64,000 nt of DNA from Armillaria gallica (taxonomy: Eukaryota > Basidiomycota > Agaricomycetes > Agaricales > Physalacriaceae), in assembly GCA_037576215.1 (NCBI GenBank), contig JBANDB010000014.1:2480001-2544000 (forward strand). The letters are read 5' to 3'. Position 1 is the stretch's first letter. The number at the start of each line of letters is the position of its first letter. Positions 36,035 to 47,290 of the stretch are shown in pieces. Made by a program: the position numbers and the translations under genes. The notes below the pieces were generated by a model. It had not been told where the DNA came from and made no database searches. It was given only the letters and a program-made list of their open reading frames with translations.

Positions 36035-37408
36035 TTACGGCTTCCAAGGCGACGACGCGGGACCTCCCACTCCTGCCGTAAGGTACACAGCACTGCCGTT
36101 CTGCGCAATATAAAAGCAATCTTCGAGGCGCACGCCGACTTTTCCCTCGATATACACCCCAGGCTCATCGGAGAAAGTATGCCCTGCCTGTAGGATGACC
36201 TCGCTCCCGCCGTTCAGGTATGGATCCCCATGGACCTCTAAGCCGATACCATGTCCAAGGCGGTGTGTAAAATACTTTGCATATCCCGCAAGTCCGAGGA
36301 AGAGCCTCGGGGCTTCGTCGACGCGCTTGGCAACGACACCTGCATGAGCGGTCTGAAACGCGATATGCTGAGCCGAGTGGACAAAGTTCCATATTTGGAG
36401 ATGGGTGTCGGGGATGGTGGAAGTGCGTAGGGCGAGTGTGCGAGTGACATCGCTCCAGTAGCCGTGCAAGGAGGCGGTACAATCAAACAAGGCAAAGTCG
36501 TCGGGGCCAAGGCGGCGGTCAGTGCCGCTTCCGTGGGGGAGGGCAGCATTTTCTGGGTAGGATAAGACGGGGAGCGGGTGACATTAAATTAAGGCGCATA
36601 CCTCCAAATAAGGTTAAGCAACCGCCGTCTTCAAGGCCGGCATCGGCAAGGGCGCGTGCGACGAGTTGTCGGGCCTCGGATTCACGGATGCCGACGTGCA
36701 TTTGCTTGTGTGTATGTCGGATGGCCAGAAGTGTAGCCTAAAGGTGTGTTAGTATTACAGTATTTGTAATCAAAGCATGCAGACCTCGTTGGCACATTTT
36801 AACAACTCCAGCTCTCCCTTCGACTTGCGTTCCCGCAGTTGCCTTATCTCTGTAGGCGCAGCGATTACCGTAGCCTTTGGAAACGCCGTTCGTAGCCCGT
36901 CGACAATGAAATGACGGATACTCCCGTCCACAAATACCGTCCCTTCGATATCAGGTAGCTGCTTATATGGAACCTCGTCCTCCGCCCATTCCACCCACTC
37001 CACGTCAGACGGAATCGAGAGCAACCTCGCGCGTGTGCCTTCAAACTTGGGCGTCAGAACCGTCACCCGCGCAGAGGCATCCACGATAAGCAGCAGAGGT
37101 CTCTCGGAGAGGTGCCAGTGCGAAGACGAAACATTGGCATAGTAGAGGGCACTCGCACCGGGTTCGGCGATGTATGCAGAGGCGTTGAGCGCAGTGAGAG
37201 TCTCGCCAAGGGCAGAGAGGCGGGCGTGGTACTCTGAGGCGGGGAGTGGGCCAAGATGGGAGCAGTGGGAGGCAACCTTGCTCGCCAGTTTTGGTAGACG
37301 CGATGGGTAAGCTAATAGACAGGCTGCTATGAGACCAAGACAGAGCAGGTACCATCCCTTCCGCGTGGCTTGGGGCGGCGACGCTTTGTCCTTGCTTTCA
37401 GAGCCCAT
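36035..37408 (-). CDS. Peptidase M24 family (Xaa-Pro dipeptidase/aminopeptidase P-like) with N-terminal membrane anchor
   Basis: A predicted di-metal peptidase. The start at 37408 gives a short cytosolic segment and one signal-anchor helix (KGWYLLCLGLIAACLLAYP), then an N-terminal creatinase-like domain (LSERPLLLIVDASARVTVL). Two introns (37.41-kb exon joined to ATLLAIRHTHKQMHVGIR, and LTLFG joined to ENAALPHGSGTDRRLG) lead to the catalytic half. All five metal ligands are visible: Asp in LFDCTASLHGYWSDVTRT (two Asp), His in HRLGHGIGLEVHG, Glu in SDEPGVYIEG and Glu in VRLEDCFYIA. The anchor suggests work in the secretory or endosomal lumen. Substrate specificity cannot be told. Total about 420 residues. 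Confidence 0.88.
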
Positions 37409-37726
37409 GGAAGAAAGTTAAGGACCGGTCCGAAGAACCGAAGAACCGGACTGTACCTGCCGCGAATACCGGCCCGGAATTCTTCTCCTGCCTCGATGCT
37501 TTTCACCACCACGCACCTCAGAGCCACCTAGAGAAGTTTGCTCATGCAAGTTATCACTCGTCAAGTGTGTGTACAATATATGGATTCTCAGTCATCTGGG
37601 GCCATCAATATGCCAAAATATCTCTTCGGTCGTGTTATGAACACCGTTTACAAAATTTATAAATATACAAGTCCTTCCATAGATATTTACCTATCCAGTA
37701 CTGAAATTTGTTTGTGAATTCAGATT
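37409..37726. other. Intergenic region, nothing recognised
   Basis: About 320 bases holding the upstream region of the M24 gene and the 3' end of the DUF6534 gene. No repeat or RNA gene was seen. Confidence 0.4.
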
Positions 37727-39634
37727 CTACTTTGCGTGATCCAAAGAAATACTCCTCTCCATCGTAATACTGACGTGCTAGAGAATAAATATCAGATCAA
37801 CAAGGGACAGCAGTATAATATGTCTACGTACTGCGACTTCAGTACCAGAGTTGTGATATGTGACGGCAGCTTTTGATTCTGATGATGCATCGTTTGCCCG
37901 AGATTTCCGAGAGTTTAACCTGAGGACGTTCACTTTCTAACGATGGTGAGGCACAAGTCAGCACGTACATAGCAAGTAGTGAGATCACGTAAACTTCAAG
38001 GCATTAGGTCGGTCATGAACGCGAATTAAAAGTTCGAAGGCCCACGTTTTGGAAGGATCAAATCAATGCCAGAGAAAATGAGAGTGTTCGGCCACGCCAG
38101 GTACTAGGATTCAAAGTTAGATTGTCGAATAATATCATATAATAATTTATCCGTACCGTGATTAGAATTAGTAGAGAGCATGTGCTTTCTGTTCGTGAGT
38201 TTCCGTGTAGTTCAAGATTCAAAGAAACGTGTTTACCTTGTAGCCAAACCTGATATGACACCGAGGCGCATCATACCAAGAATCATGTCAGATGTCCTAC
38301 AGTAGCTTAAATGTATTGACGCATGAATAATACGAACCACTTACTTGGAGAATCCGGATGCTTGCCTGCTTTTGTGCAGGTAGTAGCACATAGACAACGC
38401 GATGACGAAATCGGAAAACACTGGAATTGCGGATATGATGCTAATTGATACCTAGATGATATTTCAGGCAACAGGATTCATGCTCAGAGTCATATACAGC
38501 ATACCTCGACGCCTGGTAATGTCTTGAAATCGGATACGAAGTATCTATTCAGATTGATATAAGCGCTCGCAGTGAGTTCACGGATGAAAATGACGTTGTT
38601 TACTCAGCATAGACTGAAACTAATGATCTCGCGTGAGAGAAATACAGCTGAACAATGAATGATAGTTACAAATTCCGTTTCCTGGATACATCATAAATCA
38701 AACTAGAACAGCCAGAGACGGGATCGCTCACCGAGGGCCACTAAGAAGAAAAGAGACTGCCAGTGCATCAGTAGGAACATTTTTTTACGCCGATGGACAG
38801 TACATACCACAATCCAAGGGAGAATTCGATGGAAATAACGACCAACTATAAAAAGACTGGAGTTAGGCTTCGCTGTAATCAGACGAAGAAAACACAGACG
38901 TTTCCAGATCCGAATAATGTATATGCTGTGCGGCACATCAGTAGATACATGTGCGAACAGTAATTAGGGAACATACCCTTGGACGCCTACGACAACGAAC
39001 GTCTAGGAATGAGGATTTCAGCTTCGGAGCATATCAGATAGGTAGGTATACGACGAACCTCGACCAGCAATTGAAGCTAATGATGTGTAATGATTAGGCG
39101 CTACTCTGGAGAAGAATTTGAGACAGAGATATACCTTAAAGCTCCTGGTTCCGAGGGGAATTCAGTAAGGGCGATAGAACATTTATGGTATCTGTCAGCG
39201 ATTCATCACATACCAAATGACATCATGCAGCCCATCATAGTCACCGAACAAGTCGATGAGATAATGATACATCATATGGGTGGTCAGAGTAACATGAAGT
39301 GCGTCGAGGATCCTGGGTAACGTGATCGCGTCTAACTCTTTGTCGTAAGACATGCTCGTACATACCACAGTGTGCCAACCTGATAAATCAATAAGCTAAA
39401 TAAAGCAAACTTTGGTCGACGTACGGAGTACCGAAATATCCACCAGTCGTCAGGATATTTCTTGTAATATGTGGCAGCTTGTGTATTTGTTATGCCGAAA
39501 AGGCTGCTATGGTGGTCAGTGAAGACACGGGCGAAGATAAATCCTACTTGCATGGCGCCGATCGTTACACCGATGTAAAGTACCCCAAGGGTCGTTCCTA
39601 ATGACGGAACACCAACTGGGGTTTGCGATGACAT
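37727..39634 (-). CDS. DUF6534-type seven-helix membrane protein with many short introns and micro-exons
   Basis: DUF6534 proteins are a large agaricomycete family of multi-pass membrane proteins of unknown function with a GPCR-like layout. The start at 39634 gives MSSQTPVGVPSLGTTLGVLY. In-frame joins give YYKKYPDDWWIFRYS, VGTLW, ILDALHVTLTTHMMYHYLID, DGLHDVIWSFK, LQLLVE, TFVVVGVQGIYIIRIWK, GRYFHRILPWIV, KTLPGVEVSISIISAIPVF, SDFVIALSMCYYLHKSRQA, TSDMILGMMRLGVISGLATR, then YLAWPNTLIFSGIDLILPK, LNSRKSRANDASSESK and a short tail ending HAK. Family order is kept throughout. Two exons are tiny: 10 nt at 39135-39144 and 18 nt at 39059-39076. The stretch around 38570-38760 was the hardest to splice. 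Confidence 0.82.
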
Positions 39635-40965
39635 TGTAGGAGGATACGAGATTGAAGACAGAAGAGATGGCGCTAAGAGTTTAGGAGGACTGGTCCCTTT
39701 ATATCGCCCAGAGAGAGCTATAAAAATCAGTCTTCTCCGCAGTCTACTAGACGACAGATTTTGATTAAACACTGTAAAAAAAATAGAAAGATGTAGATGA
39801 ATCATGCGGTTATCATGCATCAGTCTAAATTGCCTTACTTCCACTCATGGGACACACATAAAACTTGCATCTGATGATCGTTCCCATAATTCTCAGAAAT
39901 TTATCTGTGGTGTCAAGGCGAGAGGCGCGTCACTTCCAACGAAATGATGTATTCAATAAGAATCAAATCAAATCATATCTGTTTGTTGTTAGATGAACCT
40001 CAGCAAATGTCCTTCGAGCATTACAGGTTGTCAGATTGGCGAGGTCAACACCTGCCGTCCAGCTACTGCGAGCTTGTGGTATTATTAATACTCGACTATG
40101 CGTCCATTGGTAGCAGGCAAGGTGGAGAGGTTACGTTGCACTGTCATCGCACCTGATCGGAAGTATAAGAGTGATATCATTATGGTACCGCATCCAATTC
40201 CAGATCACTGACTACCTTGTTGTTTGGATCATACCTCTCTGGTCCGAGCAGGCCCAAATGATGTACGTCTCCGAGTCGATGTTTACATCAACTCTCGCGC
40301 TGGTCGATATGGAATGAAATCATTTACCTCTCTTTTCCCTAAGAGGCGGTTAGATTCCAGCTCATTCTGATGATCAGTTTTCACGTAGCAGACTTTGACC
40401 ACCGCGCAATCCACCGGATGTCAATGAAGAGGAACGTTTGGCACGCCTGGAGAAGGGCAGCGATACGATAGTTCGTGTTAGCGGCGTCGAGAAGGAGCAG
40501 AGGAAGAAATATAATGGAATAGAGCTGGTTTTGTTGGGTACGTCGCCCTGGCGCTGTTGAAGCTTGCTATTTCTGAGTGTGAGAATCATCATATCCAGGC
40601 AGAATCTGGAAATTCACCTACCTGCCAACCGGGACGCCATTGCGGTAGACCCTTGAGTTGGGGGAAATAGAAGCCGACCAGCGACCTGACCTTTCTTGGT
40701 AACCAACAGGAGTGTATGAGTCGAAAGCACGAGGTAACCTGAATACTGAGCGAACTGAGACTTAGATAGGCGTTGTATTGGCCACGGCTTCCTGAGTGAA
40801 TATTAATAACCCCCCTCTGGGCGGAACTCTCGACATTTCTCTTGCGTACACACACAGCTCGAGGCCATGTTAGTCTTCATCCAATACTAAACGTTATCCG
40901 TCCGTCGCCTTCGTATGCCTTGCCGATGTCTTCCGGTACAGTTCCTTCTTACATTTGGGCAACGG
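39635..40965. other. Long intergenic stretch, one possible coding fragment
   Basis: About 1.3 kb. It holds the DUF6534 promoter (TTATATCGCCC near 39695 on the plus strand reads as a TATA-like GATATAA on the minus). A short plus-strand frame near 40400-40560 (NEEERLARLEKGSDTIVRVS) has coding-like composition but no ends, and may be an exon fragment. The copy of the dispersed repeat also seen at 33.03 kb lies at about 40895-40980, overlapping the 3' end of the AlkB gene. Confidence 0.4.
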
Positions 40966-42533
40966 CTAGGTGGTCATTTCACCCACTACAGGTCCCCTTC
41001 CTTCCTTCTCCATATCCATCACCTTCCAAAAATCACATCCTTTGCCATCGTTCTGCGCTCCGGCATAGCATGTCCACCAATACTTGTCTGTCTTCCCGTC
41101 CGTTCTATTCTTCATATCCGGTCGTAAAATCGTTGGTATACCGCATTTACACCGAGGGATGCTAGACGGGTGAAAGTCCGGGCGGTAGAACCTGAAGGTT
41201 ATGTTAATCCGACAATTTGAGGTGTCGTTTGGTACACGAGGGTGCGAGGGCCGGTAGAGGTCCATCGAAGATTGCGGGGGTATAGAGTGTTTGAAGCGCT
41301 CTTGGCACGATGCGTGCATAATTGTGAGCTGTATCCTAAGTAAGTATATAAATGCATGATGGACACGTTTTGACTCACAGAGTTGTGTGGAAGAGGTATA
41401 TTAAAAGTCTGAGCACTTCGCGTCTCTCTTTCTTGCTTGGGAATAACCTCTCGTAGGCTGAAAATTCTTCGCGTACCTAGGTGATGAGGGACTCAGTATA
41501 CCGGAGCTTAGAAGAATGGAATATTACCAAGACTAAGAGAAGCTGAAAGCAGCGTCAATGAACGTCAGTTTGGATAGGTAGCGTAGTTTGACGTGCCTAT
41601 TGTGCAATACGGGCCCAGATAAGTCATCTGGTCAGAATGGGGCCCGACACTCTCCTTTGTGCCTTCGTAACAGTTCGATGCCGCGACATTCGCGCGCCAG
41701 ACATATTCTGACCCAGGTTGACCAGCCCACTCAAAGGGAAACCGTTGACGCTTCCGCAACTCCTCATTGACGAGGCGCTCAACAATGACACACGCCTCTT
41801 CCATAGGGGCAGGAAACTGAAGCGGAGAGTCCGTCATTCTACCATTATACCTGCAGCAATCTTTAAACCAGCCATTCATCAGAAGGACAATCCCTACGTA
41901 CCAGAATCGCGCAGCCTCCTGCCAGGCGTCACCGCTCCCTTCTGCACCATTCTCTCGCGCAAAAAAAGATGTACGATGGGGGCTTTCCACGACTCTGTCA
42001 AAAAGCCACCACTTATTACGCTGCCACCCCCGTGAAGCGTCAACCAAGGTGTAAAATAGTCGGCACGCTAATTCTGGCGGCAGAACTGAGAGATGCATGG
42101 TACAAGGGGTATGTTGCGCTACCATACTCGGATTTGACAATAAGAGAGGCGGTGGCGACGGAGTCTTCTTCTTGGAAGGCGAAGGGGGAGCTTGTCGGAG
42201 GACCATCATGAGATCTACTGCTGGTTTCTTCGACGAGCTTGGTGGTTTTGAGGTGGAGGGCGGCTTTCGCGTCTGAGTCACAACTGTATCATCTCCGTCC
42301 TCTTGCTTGACAGATTTGCTGGGCTTCTTTCCAAGCCAAGATGCCAGATCGTTCGTCCTTTTTCTCTTCTTCCCTCGGTTGCTCAGATGTTGAGCAGCAG
42401 CGTCTACATTGCCATTATGCTGAACCAAAGCGTCCAAGACCGCCTCATCAGAATGTGAAGTAGGTTGGCTGGAGTTTGATTGCAGTAAGCTGTATACGAG
42501 GGCGATGAGCATCTCTGTATCATCTGTGCTCAT
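40966..42533 (-). CDS. AlkB-like 2OG/Fe(II) dioxygenase with N-terminal CUE-like domain and C-terminal GRF zinc finger
   Basis: A likely nucleic-acid dealkylase. The start at 42533 gives MSTDDTEMLIALVYSLLQ and a CUE/UBA-like fold (EAVLDALVQHNGNVDAAAQH), then a basic linker (NRGKKRKRTND; QEDGDD). The dioxygenase follows: HLSVLPPELACRLFYTLVD, ANVAASNCYEGTKESVGPHS with the iron-binding HSD, YLGPYCTI joined to ASLSLGTRRIFSLREVIPKQ, the second-His region TIMHASCQERFKHSIPPQ, then the arginine-rich NCRINITFRFYRP. The C-terminal GRF finger is PRCKCGIPTILRP with KYWWTCYAGAQNDGKGCDFW. Bridging needs a GC-AG intron (41543-41596), a 15-nt exon (41528-41542) and two ordinary introns. CUE plus AlkB plus GRF suggests recruitment to ubiquitin-marked damaged DNA (inference). 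Confidence 0.85.
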
Positions 42534-43169
42534 GATGGTGACTAGGAGAAACAACGCGACCCTTTCGTGCCTGATAATGATGCTTTTCGGTCCGGTGGGC
42601 CGGTCAAATTCAAAACTCGGGCACTTCGGGTTGTACTCTTCGTCATCGTCCGGACTGCGATTACTTATTCGACGACTCCAAATCCTTTCTTAGACGGGTT
42701 GTCTTCTATCGAGAACGAAGCCGGCTCGCCTGAGGTGACACGTTGATTGCACGATCTTCCGCTCAGCGTCATGCTCATCAGTTGTGCTTACCTGGGCATC
42801 CTGGAATTATCAACTAGAACTGTAGGGGAGCTTACCCAGCAGTGAGAGTGGCGAATTCCATGCACTTTATCGCTTGCTGAGTTCCAACGAAATCACACGT
42901 CAAGCAATTGCCGTACCCACTTCCTTCGCGACATGAGCCTGTAGGCTGTCGCAAGTTGAAGAGACACATCGCATCGTGATATAATTTCTACACTAGAAGC
43001 AACAACAGAAATCAATCACTGAGCCATAAACCTGTGTCTTCAGGTATCAGTTATGGCTATATTTGATGCCCACCACTTAGCGCCGAATATGCAAGGCCTG
43101 GTGTTGTGAGCACGCACAACCTCTTCGACGACTACCGCCATCTGTACAGGATACTCGAACGGCGATTCA
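42534..43169. other. Intergenic region between the AlkB gene and the MLKL-like array
   Basis: About 640 bases. It should hold the divergent promoters of both neighbours. No clear TATA box, repeat or RNA gene was seen. Confidence 0.4.
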
Positions 43170-45615
43170 ATGAAAAAGTTCTTTACCTCAGTCAGGAAGA
43201 AGGACGTCGAGACTGCTATACTGCCCCTGCAAGTTCTAAAGGTATGTCATCACTCGAGGTTCAGAAGGTGACTATCATTGCTCATGTTAGTCTAGGCAGT
43301 CACTGGACTGACCTCCGTACCGGCGCTCGGACCAGCGACAGATATCATGCTTTCCATCTTGGACAAAGTATATCAGAGCCAGCAGAATACGGGGACCGCC
43401 CTTGAAATCGCAAATCTGTGCTTGACAGCTCATTCCACATTATCTCAGCATCTGCAGAGCGTGGAAATCAGGCCAGCGCTATTGAACAGTATTCGACAAT
43501 TTGAAATGCATGTCCTTCTCTGCCTTACTTAGTCGTTACTGATATGTGAGTGCTGACAGGGATTTGCATGACGCCCAAGAAACTGTCGAAAAGTACGAAC
43601 AGAAGATGTGGATTGAGCGTCTCCTTTATTCGAAATCAAACAACGATGATTTGCAACGCCTTGAAACAAGGGTTAACAATACTTTATCGCTTTTCCAAGT
43701 AAGCCCTATACTCTCCTGATATTCTTTTACTCATTGTTTTAGATCGAGAAAATACTTTCGCTCGAAGAAATCAACGTAAAGATTCATACATCCGTACAGC
43801 GCCTTGAGCAAAATATCGTAGGCAATAGTGCATCCTTACAGCGCATAGAACAAAATACCACAGGGAATAACGCCTCTCTACAGTGCATCGAACAGAATAT
43901 CAGGGTGCTTAAGAACCGCTCCGAACTTACCCCGAGGCCCGATGGAGCATCAGTAGATGTAAGCCTTCCTGACAAAAACCGAAATGGGTGCTCCTGAAAC
44001 CCGTAGATTGTTCCAAAAAGGCTTCTCACTCCCTGTGAAGAGATCATCAATGGTCCAGGGTACAGCCTTCAAACTGCAGAAATGCGTGGAAAGACCGTTG
44101 CCATCAAAGTATTCACAGGCCGTAAAGCGAAATCGGTGCGAAACACGTGTTCTCATTCCGGGCGGTCGGTACTAAATCGTGGTTAGATGTGGGAAGTAGT
44201 AGTCAAGTCAGACTCGACTATTATGTACGTGAAGTCAGATTCTGTACATTCTGGCTGGATAGCTGTTCTGTAGGCACCCTAATCTACCCCACCTGATCGC
44301 AACTTCAAGCCCCGATGAGCAAGGGCCCCTGTTCTCAGTATATGATCTCAGTGATACAATTATCTCCTACTTCGAGTGAATGTCCAATTGACGGAGTCTA
44401 CAGATATCCAGGATCGTGTTGAAGGTGCTATCCTGACATGGATGAACCAGAATGTCGATGAAATCATGTATAAGTGTGTCAGAATAGTGCGTATAGCAAC
44501 ATCATAATTAACCATCCCACGTTCTTATGATTACCTCGACAGGTTCATGGTATATCAGTAGGCGGAAGCTGTCTGTGCCCGGTTTCTCTACTCAGTTGCA
44601 ACTATTTAGAGTGCATTGATTAACCTGTCGGAAGAAGGACATTTGTCTGGTCTAGGTGCCAAAGTAAGTACACCAGTATTATTAATTGACACTCATAACT
44701 GAATGCCGTGACTATAGAGCTTTGATATTCTTTGGGATTCTCGTGGCCGAGTCGTCCTCTCGATCCGGCCGGAAGTGGCTAGCTCATCAACCGCTTTGGC
44801 CTCTCCTGAGGACCATAACTCAAGACTTTTACACATGATGGACGATATCTGTGCTAACGTTGGTACTCCTAGTAGCACTTGGCTTGAACTGCTTGCTGAC
44901 AGCGAGACTACAGATTTTTCGTAGCGTTAATCACATCCGTTATGGTAGATGAAAGTCTCTATTTGGATAATGGATCTATCCACTGATCCACCGCTCAGAC
45001 AACGACCCCTTCCCTCGAGCAGTGGATGAGGACAGATCTTCAGCAACATCTTCATCACAGTCGTGGAATACAACGGCGACTAAACGTCGGCGGGAGATTA
45101 TTTGGCATACAGCTGATGTCAGTGGCAGTAACATGAACTTACACGAGATCTCAGAGCAACACGGATCCTTCATATACCGTCATATGGACTCCCGTCATCA
45201 GATTCCCCAATTTCATGTCGTTGATGGACCTGCATACCATCAATGTGCTGGATATCAGCGAGAGGAGCTGAATATTACGCATCCCGTCTTGTTTAACAAC
45301 GTCCTTGTACGCCCAACACCATCTGTTGATGAAATTTGTGTTATTTGTGGGATGCCTCCGATCATTCCACCCCTCGTGAGGGTTGTCGGGAAATTTGTGT
45401 GCGACTTATGTCAGGACGGTTTTTCTCAGAGACAGAGGCTACGGGGTGAGTGAATACCAGTGTTGACATTTCGTCGAACTTATTTTCAAGGCCAAATAGT
45501 AATAATTAAATGGAGATGCCATTTATGCGGCGGAGTCCTGGGCTCCAAAACATACCTTTTTCACCATCTCAGATTTACCTGCACCCTCCGTCCGAGTCAT
45601 CTTCGCAATCTTTGA
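43170..45615 (+). CDS. MLKL-like helical-domain/pseudokinase protein, array copy 1
   Basis: The start at 43170 gives MKKFFTSVRKKDVETAILP; copy 3 starts identically in place. After a 54-nt intron comes an MLKL_NTD-like helical domain (VPALGPATDIMLSILDKV, ANLCLTAHSTLSQHLQSVE, then DLHDAQETVEKYEQKMW, LQRLETRVNNTLSLFQ), a coiled coil with three 14-residue repeats (43797-43920), and a kinase N-lobe (CEEIINGPGYSLQTAEMRGK with the VAIK lysine). The C-lobe is degenerate (FDILWDSRGRVVLSIRPE), with no HRD or DFG. The later exons read NLHEISEQHGSFIYRH, GYQREELNITHPVLF, then cysteine pairs EICVICG, KFVCDLCQDGF and WRCHLCGGVLGSKTYLFHHL ending at 45615. One intron uses a GC donor (43508). The junction near 44937-45000 lacks the acceptor seen in copy 3, so the zinc-binding-like tail may be out of frame. 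Confidence 0.65.
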
Positions 45616-45899
45616 AGCAACTAATATCTATAGATAGTTGAAATCGCTTATACCCCAATTATGTACTACATTATGGCAACGCGATGGTCCCATTTGTATT
45701 TTTCTCCTTCGTGTGTATTGATAGACTAGCCTGTGAAGTGGGTCTACGAGAGACTACCTTACAGCATCCCGCTAAAGTGCCATCATGATAATCATTATTA
45801 TCGGCAAATATCGGGCCGAAACCTCTTGCCTCTGCCACGATGGCTTCGCAGCCAGAAACAAAGCTACGCCTCTAGTCTCGAATATCTGAAGCGTGTTTC

Positions 45900-47290
45900 C
45901 TCTTCGACATCACTTAAATGTTTTCATCTGAGTGCCGATGGAGATTTGCATGATGTCCAAGAATTCGTTGAAAAGTATAGATACAAGAAGGCGACCCATC
46001 GTTTCCTGTATTCAAAATCAGACGGTGATGAATTGCAACGCCTTGGGAAAGGGGTTGACGATACTCTGTCACTTTTTCAAGTTCGCCTTCCACTCACGGT
46101 CTCCTGAAGTCCTTTTACTAATTATTTTAGATCAAGAGGTTACTTTCGCTTGATGAAATCTGCGTAAAGATCTACGCATCCGTACAGCGCATCGAACAGA
46201 ATATCGTGGTGCTTATGAACCGCACCGAACCTGCTCCAAGACCCGAAGGAGTATTGGTAGATGTAAGTTAAGTCCTTTGACAAAAACTGAAAGGGATGCT
46301 CATGGAACCTGTAGATCGTGCCGAGAAGTCATTTCGTTCCCTGCGAAATGATCACCGATGGTGCACACTGCAGGGTATAGCCTTCAAAACGCAGAAACGC
46401 TCAGTAGAAGGATTCTTACCATCAAATTTGTTCACAGGCTGTGAGACGAAATCGGTACGAAAGTTGTGTCCTCATTCTAGGCCATCCGTGCTAAACTCAC
46501 TAGATCTGGGAAGAAGCAGTCAAGTTAGATTTGAAAGTTGTGTGTTAATCGCATGCGTTATGGTAAACGAATGTTGATGCTCAGATTTATCCACTGACCA
46601 CGCACGTAGCCGATAAACCGAAACACATCCTAACCAACGGAGGATCTGACATTACACAGCTGCTTGAGGACACATCTTCCACAGCATCTTCATCTCAACC
46701 GAATACAACTGTGATTCAACCTCGGCGGGAACTTTTTTCGCAGGCAGCAGCTGGTTATGACACAGACTTGCGCAAGATCTCGCAGTAATATGGATCATTC
46801 GTACGCCGTAATATGTGCTTCCGTCGGCCTGTTCGACGATTCCGTGCCGTTGACGAACCTACGACATACCACCAATGCAATGGATATCAACGAGAGGAGC
46901 TAACTCTTACACATGCCATCCTGGATAACTACGTTGTTGTCCACGCAACACCATGTCTTGACGAAATCTGTGTTGTTTGTGGGAAACGTATCTGTGAGCC
47001 GTTAGATTGCAAAGATGCAGTTCAATACGTCTTTGATGGGAAGGCAGTGTCATCGTTGTCGGAGGGGATGTGTTTTACCGCCGATAGTCACCGGTACCTT
47101 GACGATGGCATGAATATCTCCCGTCCTCCCATTCGAGTCTCTCTTCCTATCTACAGCAATAGCAGCGTAGACGCCGGAGAGCAGTACCATCTGCTCATGA
47201 TGATCTTCTCATGTAATTCTTCGGCGTTCATTTTGTTGATACCATTACCTGTGCTCTTTGCCTCTACTTTACTTTACGTACTTAATATAC
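45900..47290 (+). pseudogene. MLKL-like array copy 2, truncated and internally deleted pseudogene
   Basis: Same order as copies 1 and 3 but broken. The first exons of the helical domain are absent; similarity begins at DLHDVQEFVEKYRYKK and LQRLGKGVDDTLSLFQ (about 45945-46080). It has one coiled-coil repeat (SVQRIEQNIVVLMNR). The N-lobe exon is present but shifted. At about 46545 the sequence jumps from the exon after the VAIK region straight to the intron before the C-terminal exon, deleting the whole pseudokinase C-lobe (roughly 700 bp in copy 3). A TAA replaces the GAA of RKISQEYGSF at about 46787. After it, FVRRNMCFRRPVRRF, GYQREELTLTHAILDN and EICVVCGKR remain. No intact product is expected. 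Confidence 0.75.
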
